DNA of 64,000 bases from Dipetalonema caudispina (lineage: Eukaryota; Nematoda; Chromadorea; Rhabditida; Onchocercidae): contig JABVXV010000094.1 in the NCBI GenBank assembly GCA_013365325.1, positions 124,001-188,000 on the forward strand, given 5' to 3'. The position numbers and the translations under genes are program-made. Below, piece by piece: positions 13,113 to 24,501 of this stretch. Each line of letters begins with the position of its first letter. Position 1 is the stretch's first letter. Below the pieces are notes generated by a model. It ran no database searches and was not told the origin of the DNA. It saw only the letters and a list, made by a program, of their open reading frames with translations.

Positions 13113-13853
13113 GCTCAACTATCAAAAAATATTTCAAAATACTATATTGATAATATATAACATAAAAATCAAGTTTATGATGTGAAAATATCAGGAAAAA
13201 TTTAATATGTAATGATGATAAATGTTAATTCTTTTTGCATACCTAAAAATCATTCATCTTTAATAGAATCGAAATTGTTATTTGTGTTGTAATGAATAAA
13301 AAGAATACCAAGCGTTAAAGTAGCACAATACACAATGAAATATACATTACATTACACAACAATGTATTGATCAAATATGTTAAAATCAAGCAAGCCAAGC
13401 TTATAGAATGTAGCAATGTTCAATGTAAGCAAAATTCTGTAAGATATAAAAAATGCATATTAATTGCTCTTCATTCTATCATTTTGTTTTTATCTAAATT
13501 AATCCTTAATTAATTTCTTAAATATTTATAATGCAATTTGAAGGAATGAAAATGTTTTCAATTGATACATATATAATTTAGAAATTAAAATTGGAATTTT
13601 GATAAATAATAAACTTACCAAAAATAATACAACATAGTAGTATCTGTCATAAAGAAGATATTATGTTAAGATGGGAATCTGGAAAAAACTTGAATGCTTT
13701 GCATGAAAATGTGCATAATATCACCACAAGGAATGATTTGGATTTTATGCACAATTCAATGCTAAGCACTGAAGTGAAAATACGGTATAGAGGTGTCATG
13801 CAAGAAGAGAGACACGCCAACAGTTGTCATCACTTGCAAACATTATAACGGAC

Positions 13854-13886
<33 letters not shown>
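13854..13886. repeat. (CTTG)n tetranucleotide microsatellite
   Basis: About eight units of gctt/cttg with one interruption (gctgctt). Non-coding context. Confidence 0.9.
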
Positions 13887-14603
13887 TAGCATTTCAATCT
13901 CCATCCTCCCTTCTTTATGCCTCCTATACAAACCAAAAGCAGCCACATTTCCTCTTATCTTATCAGTTCTACCAATGTCGTCCCTAACAGATGATAACTA
14001 TCGTCCTTTAATGCTTACCAAATCTGTAAATTCCATACGAGTTACTTTGCTTTCCTAATCATTACTGTTTTAAAATTTATGCTCTATGATAAAAAGAAAT
14101 AACTATTTATATTTTCAATTTCGAAATGAAACATTTCATGTCATGAGATGTCAGTTGCATCATTTCTTTAATTGTCTTTCGAAACTATCAAATGTAAAGT
14201 GTATGAATGAGTGATTACTAAACAACATCAAGTAAGCTTAAACAAGAGAAATTGTTTCAGTTTTGGAAATAACGGTTGAGATTCAAGTTAAATGAAAACC
14301 CTTCATTTTCTATAATATTGTGTCTACATTATGGATTTCATGCAGAATCAATTCACTTTGATCGTAATATGCAAACGCACACATTGATTCTGTTTGATGA
14401 GCCTTATTTTAATCATTCGTGACCGAAGACAAATATTTACAGAAGATCATCCACCAATAAAAAAAAATGCCAATTCCATCAAAAAGCGCTGTCCTGGACT
14501 AGCATTTCTCATCAATCAAAAAATGAACAATGATTGAAGCAACAATCAGTGCTCAAAAAAATACAGTTTCATACAATACCAACAAAGAAGTACAGTAGCA
14601 AAA

Positions 14604-16204
14604 TCACAAATCAAATTCGGAAGCCTCTACTTGATCAATTATACCGAACTGCTTCGCTTCTTCTGGACTCATATATCTATCACGATCTAGTGCTTCCTCA
14701 ATTATTTTGATATCCTGTCCTGCAAATATGGCAACAGAAAATACTCATAACAAAATCAGTCTTTATTATTCTTTAAGAGAGATGGGAAAACAAAGGTTTT
14801 TCTAATTCACTGGGAAAGCTAGCAGTAATGCTTCTCGAGAATAATACAAAAACGTAAATCAGATCAAGAATCAAGAGCAAGATTAATAAACCACTCTCTC
14901 TTCAAGAAACTTTTTAAAGAGTATTTATGTAAAATTGAATGAATTCAAGTCATTCACTAGTCATATTAAAGAAAATTTAAAATCAAGAAACATCGCTTTC
15001 TCATTAGAAAAACCAAAATTTTCTCACCAGAATGTATATTACATGTGTTAAACAAGCCTCACCTGTGTGAATAGCATAAATTTTGTTCAACCGTGTTTTA
15101 AGCCTACCAATCTCTTCGGCTCGAATCAAAATATCAGATGCTTGGCCCTTAAAAAATAGTAAAAGAAATCCATACCCAATATGGGTTACGAAATACTTAA
15201 ATTACGAAATCACTGAAGTATCAAGCGAAGTATGGAAGTAACTGTAATACGAGGATCCAAACCAAATAGTAAATGTATACCTCGGCACCGCCACTAGGTT
15301 GATGAACCATTATGCGAGCATTTGGCAACGATGTGCGCATCCCTTTCGCACCGGCAGAGAGCAGAAGACTACCCATACTTGCAGCCTAGAATATGAAGAA
15401 TTAATCATTGACTAATCTGCTCTTTATTCCGAGTAGAGAATGTACCTGTGAATGGAGGACCGAAAAAGCGAAAAGACAATTATGATTCATTAAAAAATTA
15501 AAAGCGCAAATTGATAGATAGCTGTCAAAAACTAATCACCTGTCCAATACACCAAGTTGCCACTGGAGCGCTAATATACTGCATCGTGTCATAAATACCT
15601 AAACCGGCAGTTACGCTGCCACCTGAAAATGGATTTAAATGTTTAAGTTAAAATTTGATTTGAAAGGCAAAAGAAACAGAAGGTAACAAATACAAAAGGA
15701 CCTACTTACCAGGACACATTATATACATATTGATTGTGCTTTTCGCGCTTTCACCTTGTAAAAAGAGAAGTTGTGCAATAATGGAAGCAGCCACCTGATC
15801 ATTTATCTAAAAAACAATCTATCTGTATAATGCAAAAGTAGGTAATTTACTTTCTTCTCTTCTCACTTAACAAGATATCATCATTGAATCCAATGCATTA
15901 TAAAAATTACGCGACTAAGTAAATAGTCTATAAAAGAAGATAAAAATGAGTTGGAGTCATCATCGAGCACTTCGTCTGATGTCATAAAAATAGATAGAAG
16001 TGAAGAATGAACTGTAGTAGCCAGCAAACAAACCGGTGTCATCACGCAAACAATACGATCTTTGAGCAGCCGTGAATAAATATCATAAACTCTTTCAACA
16101 CGACCATCTTGATCTACTACCATTGGTATTGTTTGTGACCTCAGTAACGAGTTATGCAACTGCCGATGGGAAAATAACTGTCGAATAAATGATAATCCTC
16201 TCAT
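14604..16204 (-). CDS. clpp-1: ATP-dependent Clp protease proteolytic subunit, mitochondrial
   Basis: Six exons (16204-16034, 15806-15710, 15622-15540, 15385-15281, 15147-15063, 14719-14604) keep phase and give 218 residues. ClpP is the serine peptidase of the mitochondrial matrix ClpXP complex and degrades unfolded proteins; in worms it feeds the mitochondrial unfolded-protein response. The catalytic triad is visible: S120 in [12 protein letters not shown]145 in [10 protein letters not shown] and D194 in [12 protein letters not shown]. Their spacing (25 and 49 residues) equals that of human S153/H178/D227. Other signatures are [28 protein letters not shown] and the glycine-rich PGG. The first 25-30 residues ([22 protein letters not shown]) are Arg-rich without acids, which fits a mitochondrial presequence. 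The ATG at 16204 was preferred to an upstream one because a TTTCAG acceptor lies one base before it. Confidence 0.96.
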
Positions 16205-17500
16205 TCTGAAATTATTTTCATTTGATATGACAAACAGAAAACAAGTACAAACAGTTCTCATCGAAACAACTCTTATCATGGATTCTCTTTAGGAATGGGA
16301 CGTAACCCCAAAGATAGTATGAGGATAACTTCTGTTTGTGGGATGCACAAAAGGGAATGAACCAGTGATAATTGAACGGTGTAATTTACATGAACAATAA
16401 ATAATGAATAAAGGGATTAATGATGGAATAGAATCCTCTCCCCTGTACTGTAAATCCCTCCAGAATGTCATGTTACATCCTCTTGAATGACTAAGACTGT
16501 ACATAAGAACAAAAATGTGAAAAACAACATTGTTTAAGTAAATTCGGAAATCCTAGAACTGCCGCGCGATAAGTAGAAAATGACCAACCATTTGTCTTTT
16601 TTTGCTTATATACAAGTTGGAAATTACAATGTTAGAGAAATTCTTACATTTCTGCGTCAACATACCAAATTTCGGGAGAAAGAAGAGAAACATCGGGAAG
16701 AGAAAGAAAATAAAATGCTACCACGTCTTTTGAGATCAAACGATTTCAAAGTTTGCGACTGTTTCTTTCTAAAAGCCAATAAAGTCCATACACTTAATTT
16801 ATCATTAATTCTAACTTATACCCTATCCGAATTCCGATTAGCCACTATAGATCGCCTCCTAATTTTTCCACATATCCTTCAGTAATGACCGGCTATCAAA
16901 CTGACAGTAAAGAGTGACAAGATAGGCTATTACCAGTCCACTGAACAACGATGTTCCATAATTCCACTATCAAGACTGAACTTAATTTGCATAAACCTAC
17001 CAGTTTTTGCATAAGCTCACAATACCCGATATTCAGAGAATAACATTTCATTTTTAACACTACTTGGAAATCAGAAAGATTACGAAGAAGGTGATGAAAA
17101 AATTTGGTGAAAAAGAATTGGAAATACAATAAACAAAATATGAATTGTTCACTGCAAGGAACTTAATTCTGTTTCGTTGACCACAGAAGCGATAATGATT
17201 GTTTTATCTCTCTATACAGTCTTCATACACATTACTAACTTATTATAGCTAAACACAAAAAACAAATATATCTTGGTTTGCAAACTAAAGAAAAATCCTC
17301 CATGCAAATGTAAACCATATTAACAAAGAGAACAAAGACATTTGCTCTGAAATTGTGATATCACTTCCAAAAACAACCATTTTTAAGGTAATTTTCCTAG
17401 CAAGAATAAAACTACTAAAAAACTGACTTATCAAATTACAGATCAAAATATATCGATATGGGATGACATGTACGGAGAAAAAAGCATTAAATTACTAGGA
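16205..17500. other. Gap between V-ATPase F and ClpP, nothing coding seen
   Basis: Both flanking genes read to the left. The reading frames present (for example 16289-16504 and 16896-17129, minus) look random and lack splice support. The stretch probably holds the 3' UTR of the V-ATPase F gene and, if ClpP has its own promoter, that promoter too. Confidence 0.5.
16206..16216 (-). promoter_or_regulatory. Putative spliced-leader acceptor of clpp-1
   Basis: The minus strand reads AATAATTTCAG, then one base, then ATG. A perfect nematode 3' splice site without an upstream exon is the expected signature of SL trans-splicing. Inference from sequence context. Confidence 0.6.
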
Positions 17501-18373
17501 TCAACGAAAATCATCTGGATTGAACAATCCTCTGGCTCGGCTCATTATGCTATCCTGAAAAAAATTCTCACTACTTGTGAAAAATCCAAAGCTGTGATAA
17601 GAATTATTCGAGATACTCGAAATGACGTCTAAATGTCTTCAAAAACATCAAGAAAACCAATTGGTATATCGAGCAAGTTTTTATGCGGAGGATAAAGTAA
17701 ATAAATGGAATTTGAAACTATTTTTGGCTTGTCCGAAAATAGAAATGAATATAGTCTTATGTTTCAATACAAGATAAACATCCGAACTGCTTAACAAAAT
17801 TTTTCAACACCAATCACTAATAGCCATCTATAGAAAGTAAATTTAACAAGTCAAACCAGAACTGAACTATGCCACTTTCATCCGTAAACTAATTTAAAAA
17901 AAATATATATATATATATAAACAAATAAAATGTCATAAATAACCTTAGCTGGATCGTAGGGAGCTTCCTTCGATGGAATCTCCAATACGGCCGGTATACT
18001 GGCAGTGTATTCATCAACAGCGAAACGTATTTGTTCAGCAATATGTTGATTGATCAAAATTATCGCAATATCATCACGTGAACAAAAGTCTTTAAATGTT
18101 TCCTCTATCTCATTAACTGTCGTATTTTTGTCCACAATCAAATAATTTGGTCGACGAGCCTGAAATGAAACACTGATACACAATGATTAAATCAAGTTTT
18201 GGCTTTCTCAATAAACTTAACATTTATATCAAGTAATTTTTTATTATGAATATAGAAGAAATATGAAATTGAACCTTATTGAGTTCACCTATTCCACCAA
18301 GAAGAAATCCGACCACAGTATCTTCATCACCTATTACAGCAATAATTTTTCCTTTCTGAGCAGAATGAGCCAT
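17501..18373 (-). CDS. vha-9: V-type H+-ATPase subunit F (V1 sector)
   Basis: Three exons (18373-18275, 18159-17944, 17554-17501) give 122 residues, the usual length of subunit F (about 119-124). The opening [20 protein letters not shown] and GIGELN are the hallmark of the family. They are followed by [32 protein letters not shown] and the C-terminal [15 protein letters not shown]. Subunit F is part of the central rotor of the V1 sector and couples ATP hydrolysis to proton pumping into lysosomes, the excretory canal and other acidic compartments. The protein is soluble, with no signal or membrane segment. TTTCAG lies directly against the ATG, so the mRNA is probably trans-spliced with no 5' UTR beyond the leader. 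The gene stands head-to-head with prx-5, with 0.86 kb between the starts. Confidence 0.97.
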
Positions 18374-18382
18374 CTGAAATGT
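18374..18382 (-). promoter_or_regulatory. Putative spliced-leader acceptor of vha-9
   Basis: The minus strand reads ATTTCAG immediately followed by ATG. No upstream exon fits, so trans-splicing is the simplest reading. Confidence 0.6.
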
Positions 18383-19229
18383 TATTTCTTAAAAATCTCC
18401 TCTAAATATCATAATTAAAACCAAAAAAAAAAACATCCACCGGAATACAACAAACATCCCAAACTACTAAAAGAGAACATCAAATGCTTTCCGGACGGAA
18501 TAAAAGATCAAAAATCGAGTAGCCAAAAATCAAGAAATGAACAAATATGTACTATTACATTTTTGTTTACTTCTCTGTTCTTGTTCGTTTACTGTTTTAG
18601 AATGCAAATAAAGGATGCATAAATATGCGAAAAAATTATTGAGAATGCAACAAAATTTAGAATATTCTCATTAAAATGGAAAATATCACTTTAGTAATAT
18701 CCTTTCATAACTTTCAACAGTCTCTTACTACATCAGCATTCAATCTTTTTCGATATTCTCTTTTTCTTTTCTGTCCTACGAAATACATACTATGACTTCG
18801 TGCATATTGCATCCATGGAGAAAATATTTTGTTCCACCTCCGTTCCCGGTAGTTGAGGTTTTTTGTTGATGTTATTCTTTCGGATATAAGCGGGGGTTTT
18901 CTTTTTTTTTGTCTTTAAATTAATGAATCCTAATCTTATGATAGCCACGACTTGATTCATTACATCAGAATTAAGCGGTAGGAATGGAATGGATATAAAT
19001 AAAGAATTGTGAGCGATGCTATGTTTTCCAGAAAAACGGAATAGGGACTGAAATAGTATCTGATTGATAACATACTGTCGTTGTAGTAGAAAAATTGATA
19101 AGAATTTCAGGGAACAAATACTAAAATAAGTTGAAGTTACATAGTGAATATTTCAGAAGATGAAGGTGGAAATGCGATTTTATTCTTTTTGTACTGAAAA
19201 ATAGTTCATTGATTGTGTTTCAGATATTT
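18376..19229. promoter_or_regulatory. Divergent promoter region of vha-9 and prx-5
   Basis: This 0.85 kb separates two divergent starts and probably carries both promoters. No TATA box, E-box or coding exon was recognised. A tttcag acceptor at 19218-19223 lies 6 nt before the prx-5 ATG and is a likely trans-splice site. Confidence 0.5.
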
Positions 19230-22200
19230 ATGATCCCAACAATGGCTTCAACTTCTGCTGGCAAGTCGTTAGTTGAGGCAGATTGTACGCAACACAATCC
19301 CTTGGTAGATTTGTCAAGAAGAGTAATTGAGGGGAATCTGGATGATGACTTTGAAAAGACCTGGAATCAATTTTTGACTGGGGGTTCGAAGCCTCAGAAC
19401 GTAAGTATTATCGATGAAATTTACCCATCCACCATTTATTTTAATCATATTAATGAGAGGCTTTTTCTGGTCATTTCATTCGGCAATGGATTTAATCAGA
19501 TCTGAGGACTGGTTCTGAAAATACATCAATTCAATCTATCTGTATAAGTAAATATCATCATTGGTTAAATCATCGTTTTGTTATCCTTTGACCTGAGATG
19601 TTCTCTTAGTGCATTTGATTAGTTGAAATTCCCTTTGACTTCAGCTACACGATGAGTACCTGATAAGCCTTACAATGTCCACCGCAGCCCCTAAGACAAC
19701 CAATCTCTACAAATTGGCTGGTCAGATGGACCCTACACAAAACCTGGCCGAATTATGGGCTGAGGAATACATAGCAGAACAGCAACAACCCAAGAATTTA
19801 GTTGAACAATGGGCTGACGAAGCAGAACAGCAAGTCAATTATTTACCAGAACAATGGGCTAAGGAGTTTTCCAGTTTAAGCTTTCGTGAGCAGGAAGCTG
19901 AAGACAAAAGCGGAGCCAAGTATGTTACTAACATGGATCTCAGGTTCCCAGCTCTAAATTAGGACAGATACCGAACACAGCTGTCTCAGATCTTGCCTGC
20001 AGTATAATATTTTTGCAGCAAAAAATAAATTCTGAAAATATTTCTTGAAAATTTTTAAAATTCTTGCAGGGATCAATCTGAAATGTGGGCTACCGAATTT
20101 CTCGATGAATTCGATCAAAAGTCACAGATAAGCAAAGGATTTGCATCGGAGGCTGGTTGTTGCACTGTAAAATTTAGTTGACAACGAAGTAAAAGACACA
20201 AGGCCGCTCAATTAAATTAAAACCCTCATAATCAATTAAAAATGATACTTTTTCAGGATGCGATCTCTGCTTCTGCAGCGGAAACTGAAAAAATTGTTAA
20301 AACACTTGCAGGAAGGTAATGTCTCATTCATTTACGCTTCAGCTTACTTTGGTTTGTATTGATTTCTCTCTCCGAGTGGTATGTCTGTATAAAATGTTTC
20401 GAGGATATAAAAATAGCCTATACGATGCGTTGGAATGCATGTCGTATTGTAGTGGATTGAGAAACGAACTAAACTGTAGTTGGTGCTGTCAATTGTTTCT
20501 GCTTATTTAATTTGTCATAATCAAAGTTTTTAAGAAAATTACCAAGACAAAAAAATTTTCAATAAATATTTCGCTTCAGGACATCCCTTGATGAAATGTA
20601 TATTTTTGGAAGGAATAATCCATATCTCAGAGAAGCTGATGTGTTCGAAAAAGGACAACAAGCGCTGGATGCTGGACTGGTAGTTGATGCCATTTTATAT
20701 TTTGAAGCTGCTGTACAACAGAATCAAGAGAATTTTGAGGTTTATTTGTTTTTCTCCTGTTGGAAGTAGCTTATAAGAAAGATGGAATATTTGATGGTGG
20801 TTCAATAAATGAGATCTGTGATGCTTCTTAGGTATCTTCATAAGAGTTTATATCCACCAGAAAAACACAAGTTCCTTTTGTTTCACTAAAGCGTTCAAAT
20901 CCGTTTATTAATTATTTCTAGTCGTCTTTAATACTCTAAAAAATTCTCCATGAACAGGGCTGGTTTCTACTTGGGAATTGCCAAACTAAAAACGAGAGCG
21001 ATAAACAGGCCATTGCTGCATATAAGAAAGCTTTGAATTTGCAGCCAAAACAAAAAAAAGTAATTTTTGGTATCTTTTTTTTCGAAATTTAAGATCCGAG
21101 AAAATTTAACACAACTATGATTTAAGAAATTTAAGACAACTGTATGCACATATATATATATATATATGCATGTACGCATTAAAATTTTTTTCATCTTTTC
21201 TTTCAAATTCTCTTTCCTACTTCGCCTTTAGTTATATTTCTTTCGACATTTTTTTTTCACTTTATAGGTACAACTTGCCCTTGCCACAGTTTACATTAAC
21301 GAATGTATGGAATTAGAAGCATTAGAAGTTTTGAAGCAGTGGATTATGTCCCATTTGGATGGTGATTCATTTCCACTGGACTTCCAAACCACTCCCAGCA
21401 GTCTAATTGAGGATCTTGCTATTCGAACGCAACAGGTTATCCCTAAAATTATGATTTTCAGTTGATCTCCTAATACTCCCTGATGAATTAGCATTGTAAA
21501 AAGTGTCAATAAAATTGATAAAGATAAATAAAGCATTTAATCGTATTTGACGGCAACGGTTGGGATTGTAGATCTTCTTTTAGGATAACGGTTTCCCTGC
21601 GATTTGTTTTACAATACGACTGATATTAGCTATTTAGTGAAAAGTTCCATGATTTTTAGTTTGGGTTGAATGACCCTCAATAAAATAAGCAGAAAGACTA
21701 GATTAGTTACAAAAGTTATGGAAATTAGAGAATTAAGAGTTTTCGATCAATCGAAGTAATAGAAATCAAATCTATAAAAAATAACAGGAATTATTAACAT
21801 ACTCTAATTTCCAATGACGCTAATGCTCAGGTGGAAGAGCTCATCCAAAAAATGCTCTCAAACGCGGAATCAACTAATGAAGCAACGTTTCACAATGCGT
21901 TAAGTTTGGTGTATAATATAAAGGGTGATTATAATCGAGCTGCCAAAGAAGTGGAATTGGCACTCATGTACAATCCGAAGGTTCGTATAATAGCAACACA
22001 TAACATGAAAATACTTTTCTGGATTTTCTAAACTTTGAAAATTTTCAAGTTTACTGCATCGCAGCGCTAAAAATTATTTGAGATTCCAGAAGCAGTCGTT
22101 TTCTGTCAACGGTATGACTATCGATCGACTTGATCATGCTTGGCTTGACCATACTTGCATTAGTCCCTTTTGCGTAGCCTACCTATTGATTAGGCCGTGG

Positions 22201-23021
22201 ATGAGCTTCATAAGAATAAGAATCGATAAATATGTATTCTGAATTTATAATATAGTAACATTTATTCTACACATTAATTTCTGGACGATTGCTTCAAAAC
22301 ATAGAGGAATCTGTCCGAACTGTTGTAGGACGATGTACTTTGGAACCGTTTGGGAGCAACACTGGCTAATGGTAAACGCGCTGCTGAAGCAGTTGCTGCT
22401 TATCGCGAAGCTCTCAAGATCTGTCCAAACTATACACGTGCTCGCTGTAATCTAGGCATCGCTTGCATTCAATTGCAGAACTACAAGTATGTGTGCTATT
22501 TTTCCTGCTCTTGTGATTGATTTTAGTCAGGTTTTAAATTTCACTTCATTTAAGTTTCTTGAAATGAACAAAATCTAACATGATCAATTTTTTTTAACGT
22601 AGAGCCACCAAGTAAAATCACCGAAAAGTGGCCTTTCAACAAATGTTTCCAATGAGCTGTTTAAATGTTCTAGTGTTTCTTACCTCTATTTACCTTATCA
22701 TTTGTAATTTATTGGTCGACATGTTTCATTTTTCTTGAAATATTAGTTACTTATTACCAGTTATTTGTTATTCATTTATATCAAATGAGATCAAAATCTA
22801 AAATAACTTCTTTTTTTTACTTTATCGCGAATTTCAGGGAAGCAATCGAACATTTTATAACGGCTCTTCAGCTGCAACAATCTTCTAGCTCAATTTCATC
22901 GTCTGCAATTTGGACACCTTTACGCGCAGCTGTCGTTCGAAGTTGTTTGCCTTGTGCACTGGATTTGCTAGCAGCTGTCAATGAGCAAGATTTGGAGAAG
23001 TGTATTCACTTTCTAAATTGA
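19230..23021 (+). CDS. prx-5: Peroxisomal targeting signal 1 receptor PEX5/PRX-5
   Basis: Ten exons (19230-19400, 19645-19919, 20070-20166, 20257-20315, 20580-20739, 20958-21059, 21268-21435, 21831-21980, 22329-22486, 22838-23021) stay in phase and give 507 residues; a second ATG at 19242 would give 503. PEX5 binds SKL-type signals in the cytosol and carries matrix proteins into peroxisomes. The N-terminal half has the PEX14-binding WxxxF/Y pentapeptides: WNQFL, WAEEY, WADEA, WAKEF and WATEF. The conserved cysteine used for monoubiquitination and recycling is in [11 protein letters not shown], near residue 15-19. The C-terminal half is TPR repeats ([65 protein letters not shown]), the PTS1-binding domain. 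Only 139 bp separate its stop from the next start, which suggests it is the first gene of an operon. Confidence 0.96.
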
Positions 23022-23141
23022 TTTATGCGAACTGTCCAACAGTAAGCAGTTGCCGAATAGAAACTGTGATTACTTTATTTTTTATTCATCCGCTTAAAAT
23101 TTCCAATTCCTATCTTCTTATTTCCGTTTCTCTTCCAATTT

Positions 23142-23158
23142 TTCCCTAACTTTTACAG
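23142..23158 (+). promoter_or_regulatory. Intercistronic trans-splice acceptor downstream of prx-5
   Basis: A long pyrimidine tract (tttccgtttctcttcc, then tttttccctaacttttacag) ends in AG at 23157-23158, two bases before the ATG. No donor can pair with it, because the upstream gene has already ended. Spacing of about 135 nt from the prx-5 stop and T-rich DNA fit an SL-processed operon junction. No AATAAA was seen in the gap. Confidence 0.55.
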
Positions 23159-23160
23159 TC

Positions 23161-24501
23161 ATGATATTACATCCTTTTTTCTTTGTACCATTTACTATTA
23201 TTCTATGTAACCCATTGATGCCCGATCAATCAGTGATTCCTATGTTCGATAACTCTAGAAACAGACCAATCTATGCTACTTCGACATCCCTTTATGGTGA
23301 AAATGTTGATATTGTAGAAAAGTGGGATTCAGTTACTCCACCGCCGTATAATGTTGTGGGCACTGTAATTCGCGCTGCAAATGCGGTGCATGAAGTTGAA
23401 GAAAAAGTTATCTTCACCATGGAAGAAAGTGATATAATATATAATAGTGGCAGTAACGGGAAAGATAAGCTTTACATGCATGGAATAAACGAAGAGCCTG
23501 AAAAATCTGACAGTGGGTCTAGTTCCAAATATGAAGAAATCAGTAGTAATTCTGTAGAGATGACTCTGAATTATAAAACGTCTGCAGAGATTAACATGAC
23601 TAAGCATAACTCTTCAGAATGTTATTTTTCAAACACAAATTCGACAGTTATATTGGAATCCACGATTTCTACATCAAGTACTGTCAATGATACTTTTAAG
23701 AAAATTCAAGACAAATTAGATCAGGGAGAATTTGTGTCAAATTTGCGAATCATCGATATAATGGAAATTTTCAATACTTTAGCTATGTTTGTAGCGCCGA
23801 CTTTATCTACCGAAGTGACTAGCACAACTGATTATTCTTTATCATCAGATAATTCTACATTCAGAAGTTCAGAAGATGAATCTTTCGATGAAGTGGATGC
23901 GGAATCTGTTACACATTTTACTGAAAAGACGTTGGATAGAACTTTTTCACAAATACATCAAAATGAGGGTGAAGCAGAACTAAGTGATATAAAGGAAAGG
24001 GACGAGCACATAGATAACGAGCATCCTGGCGACATTATAAATAGTGATGATTATGCAATTGTCACAGATGAATTTGATCATGAAAAAATTGAAAAAAATT
24101 CAAAATTAAACCCACAAGTGATCCCCAGGTCAGAGTTCGCAAAAAATGGTATCGATGAAGAAGAAAAGAGAATAAAAAGTGATTGTGATGTTGGTCACAT
24201 TGGTACTTCAAAAGAAAATTCAGGACAGCAAAAATCATCAAATTGTAAATCGGCTGATGTAACAAAACTCTGGGAGCTACGAAATGAAATACATGGAAAA
24301 TACGATGAAGAAGATGAGAAAGATAAAAAATCTCCAGTTCTGGTACATTTTGAGAGAACACTTTGGGAGAAATTAGTTGCTGGTCTGAAATGTTCCCAAA
24401 GGGATTGCAGAGAAGCACTAAGACCTACGGAAAGTGTTCGCAGATATTTAATTGAACCATCAATAAGTCGAGCCAGGAAACATAGTACCAGACAATTGTA
24501 A
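23161..24501 (+). CDS. Intronless acidic protein with signal peptide, unknown family
   Basis: A single open frame of 446 residues lies within a neighbourhood where every other gene has introns. I do not recognise it. The start MILHPFFFVPFTIILCNP is a short hydrophobic signal peptide with likely cleavage after about residue 16-19. The mature part is rich in Ser, Glu, Asp and Asn, low in hydrophobics and probably disordered, with at least five N-glycosylation sequons (NMT, NSS, NST, NDT, NST). A PPPY sits near residue 61. Only about five cysteines lie in the mature part, several of them in the last third (CDVGH, NCKSAD, KCSQRDC). The C-terminus turns basic (RRYLIEPSISRARKH). A weakly hydrophobic patch (IMEIFNTLAMFVAPTL) lies mid-protein. 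It resembles a secreted or surface acidic protein. The open frame, start context and codon use support a real gene; function is unknown. A processed retrogene cannot be excluded. Confidence 0.75.
   Translation: MILHPFFFVPFTIILCNPLMPDQSVIPMFDNSRNRPIYATSTSLYGENVDIVEKWDSVTPPPYNVVGTVIRAANAVHEVEEKVIFTMEESDIIYNSGSNGKDKLYMHGINEEPEKSDSGSSSKYEEISSNSVEMTLNYKTSAEINMTKHNSSECYFSNTNSTVILESTISTSSTVNDTFKKIQDKLDQGEFVSNLRIIDIMEIFNTLAMFVAPTLSTEVTSTTDYSLSSDNSTFRSSEDESFDEVDAESVTHFTEKTLDRTFSQIHQNEGEAELSDIKERDEHIDNEHPGDIINSDDYAIVTDEFDHEKIEKNSKLNPQVIPRSEFAKNGIDEEEKRIKSDCDVGHIGTSKENSGQQKSSNCKSADVTKLWELRNEIHGKYDEEDEKDKKSPVLVHFERTLWEKLVAGLKCSQRDCREALRPTESVRRYLIEPSISRARKHSTRQL

Larger units (their letters stand above)
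10970..14603. other. AT-rich intergenic region, no gene seen
   Basis: Both strands were scanned between the TBC1D15 stop and the convergent ClpP stop. Only short, compositionally random reading frames occur. The region contains a 27-base T run at 13086-13112 and a GCTTGCTTG tract at about 13854-13886. It should contain the 3' UTRs of the two convergent genes. Confidence 0.6.

Noticed and set aside
13663..14058. Three short plus-strand frames downstream of TBC1D15
   Set aside because: No homology, no acceptors, and they run across the CTTG repeat.
15881..16279. 132-residue frame starting at 16279
   Set aside because: It contains ClpP exon 1, but the ATG at 16204, one base after TTTCAG, is a better start and the end is intron.
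18074..18081. TCACGTGA E-box
   Set aside because: It lies inside the vha-9 coding exon and is explained by codons; not treated as regulatory.
23329..24418. Two antisense frames (23329-23607 and 24062-24418)
   Set aside because: Both are shadows of the 446-residue plus-strand gene.
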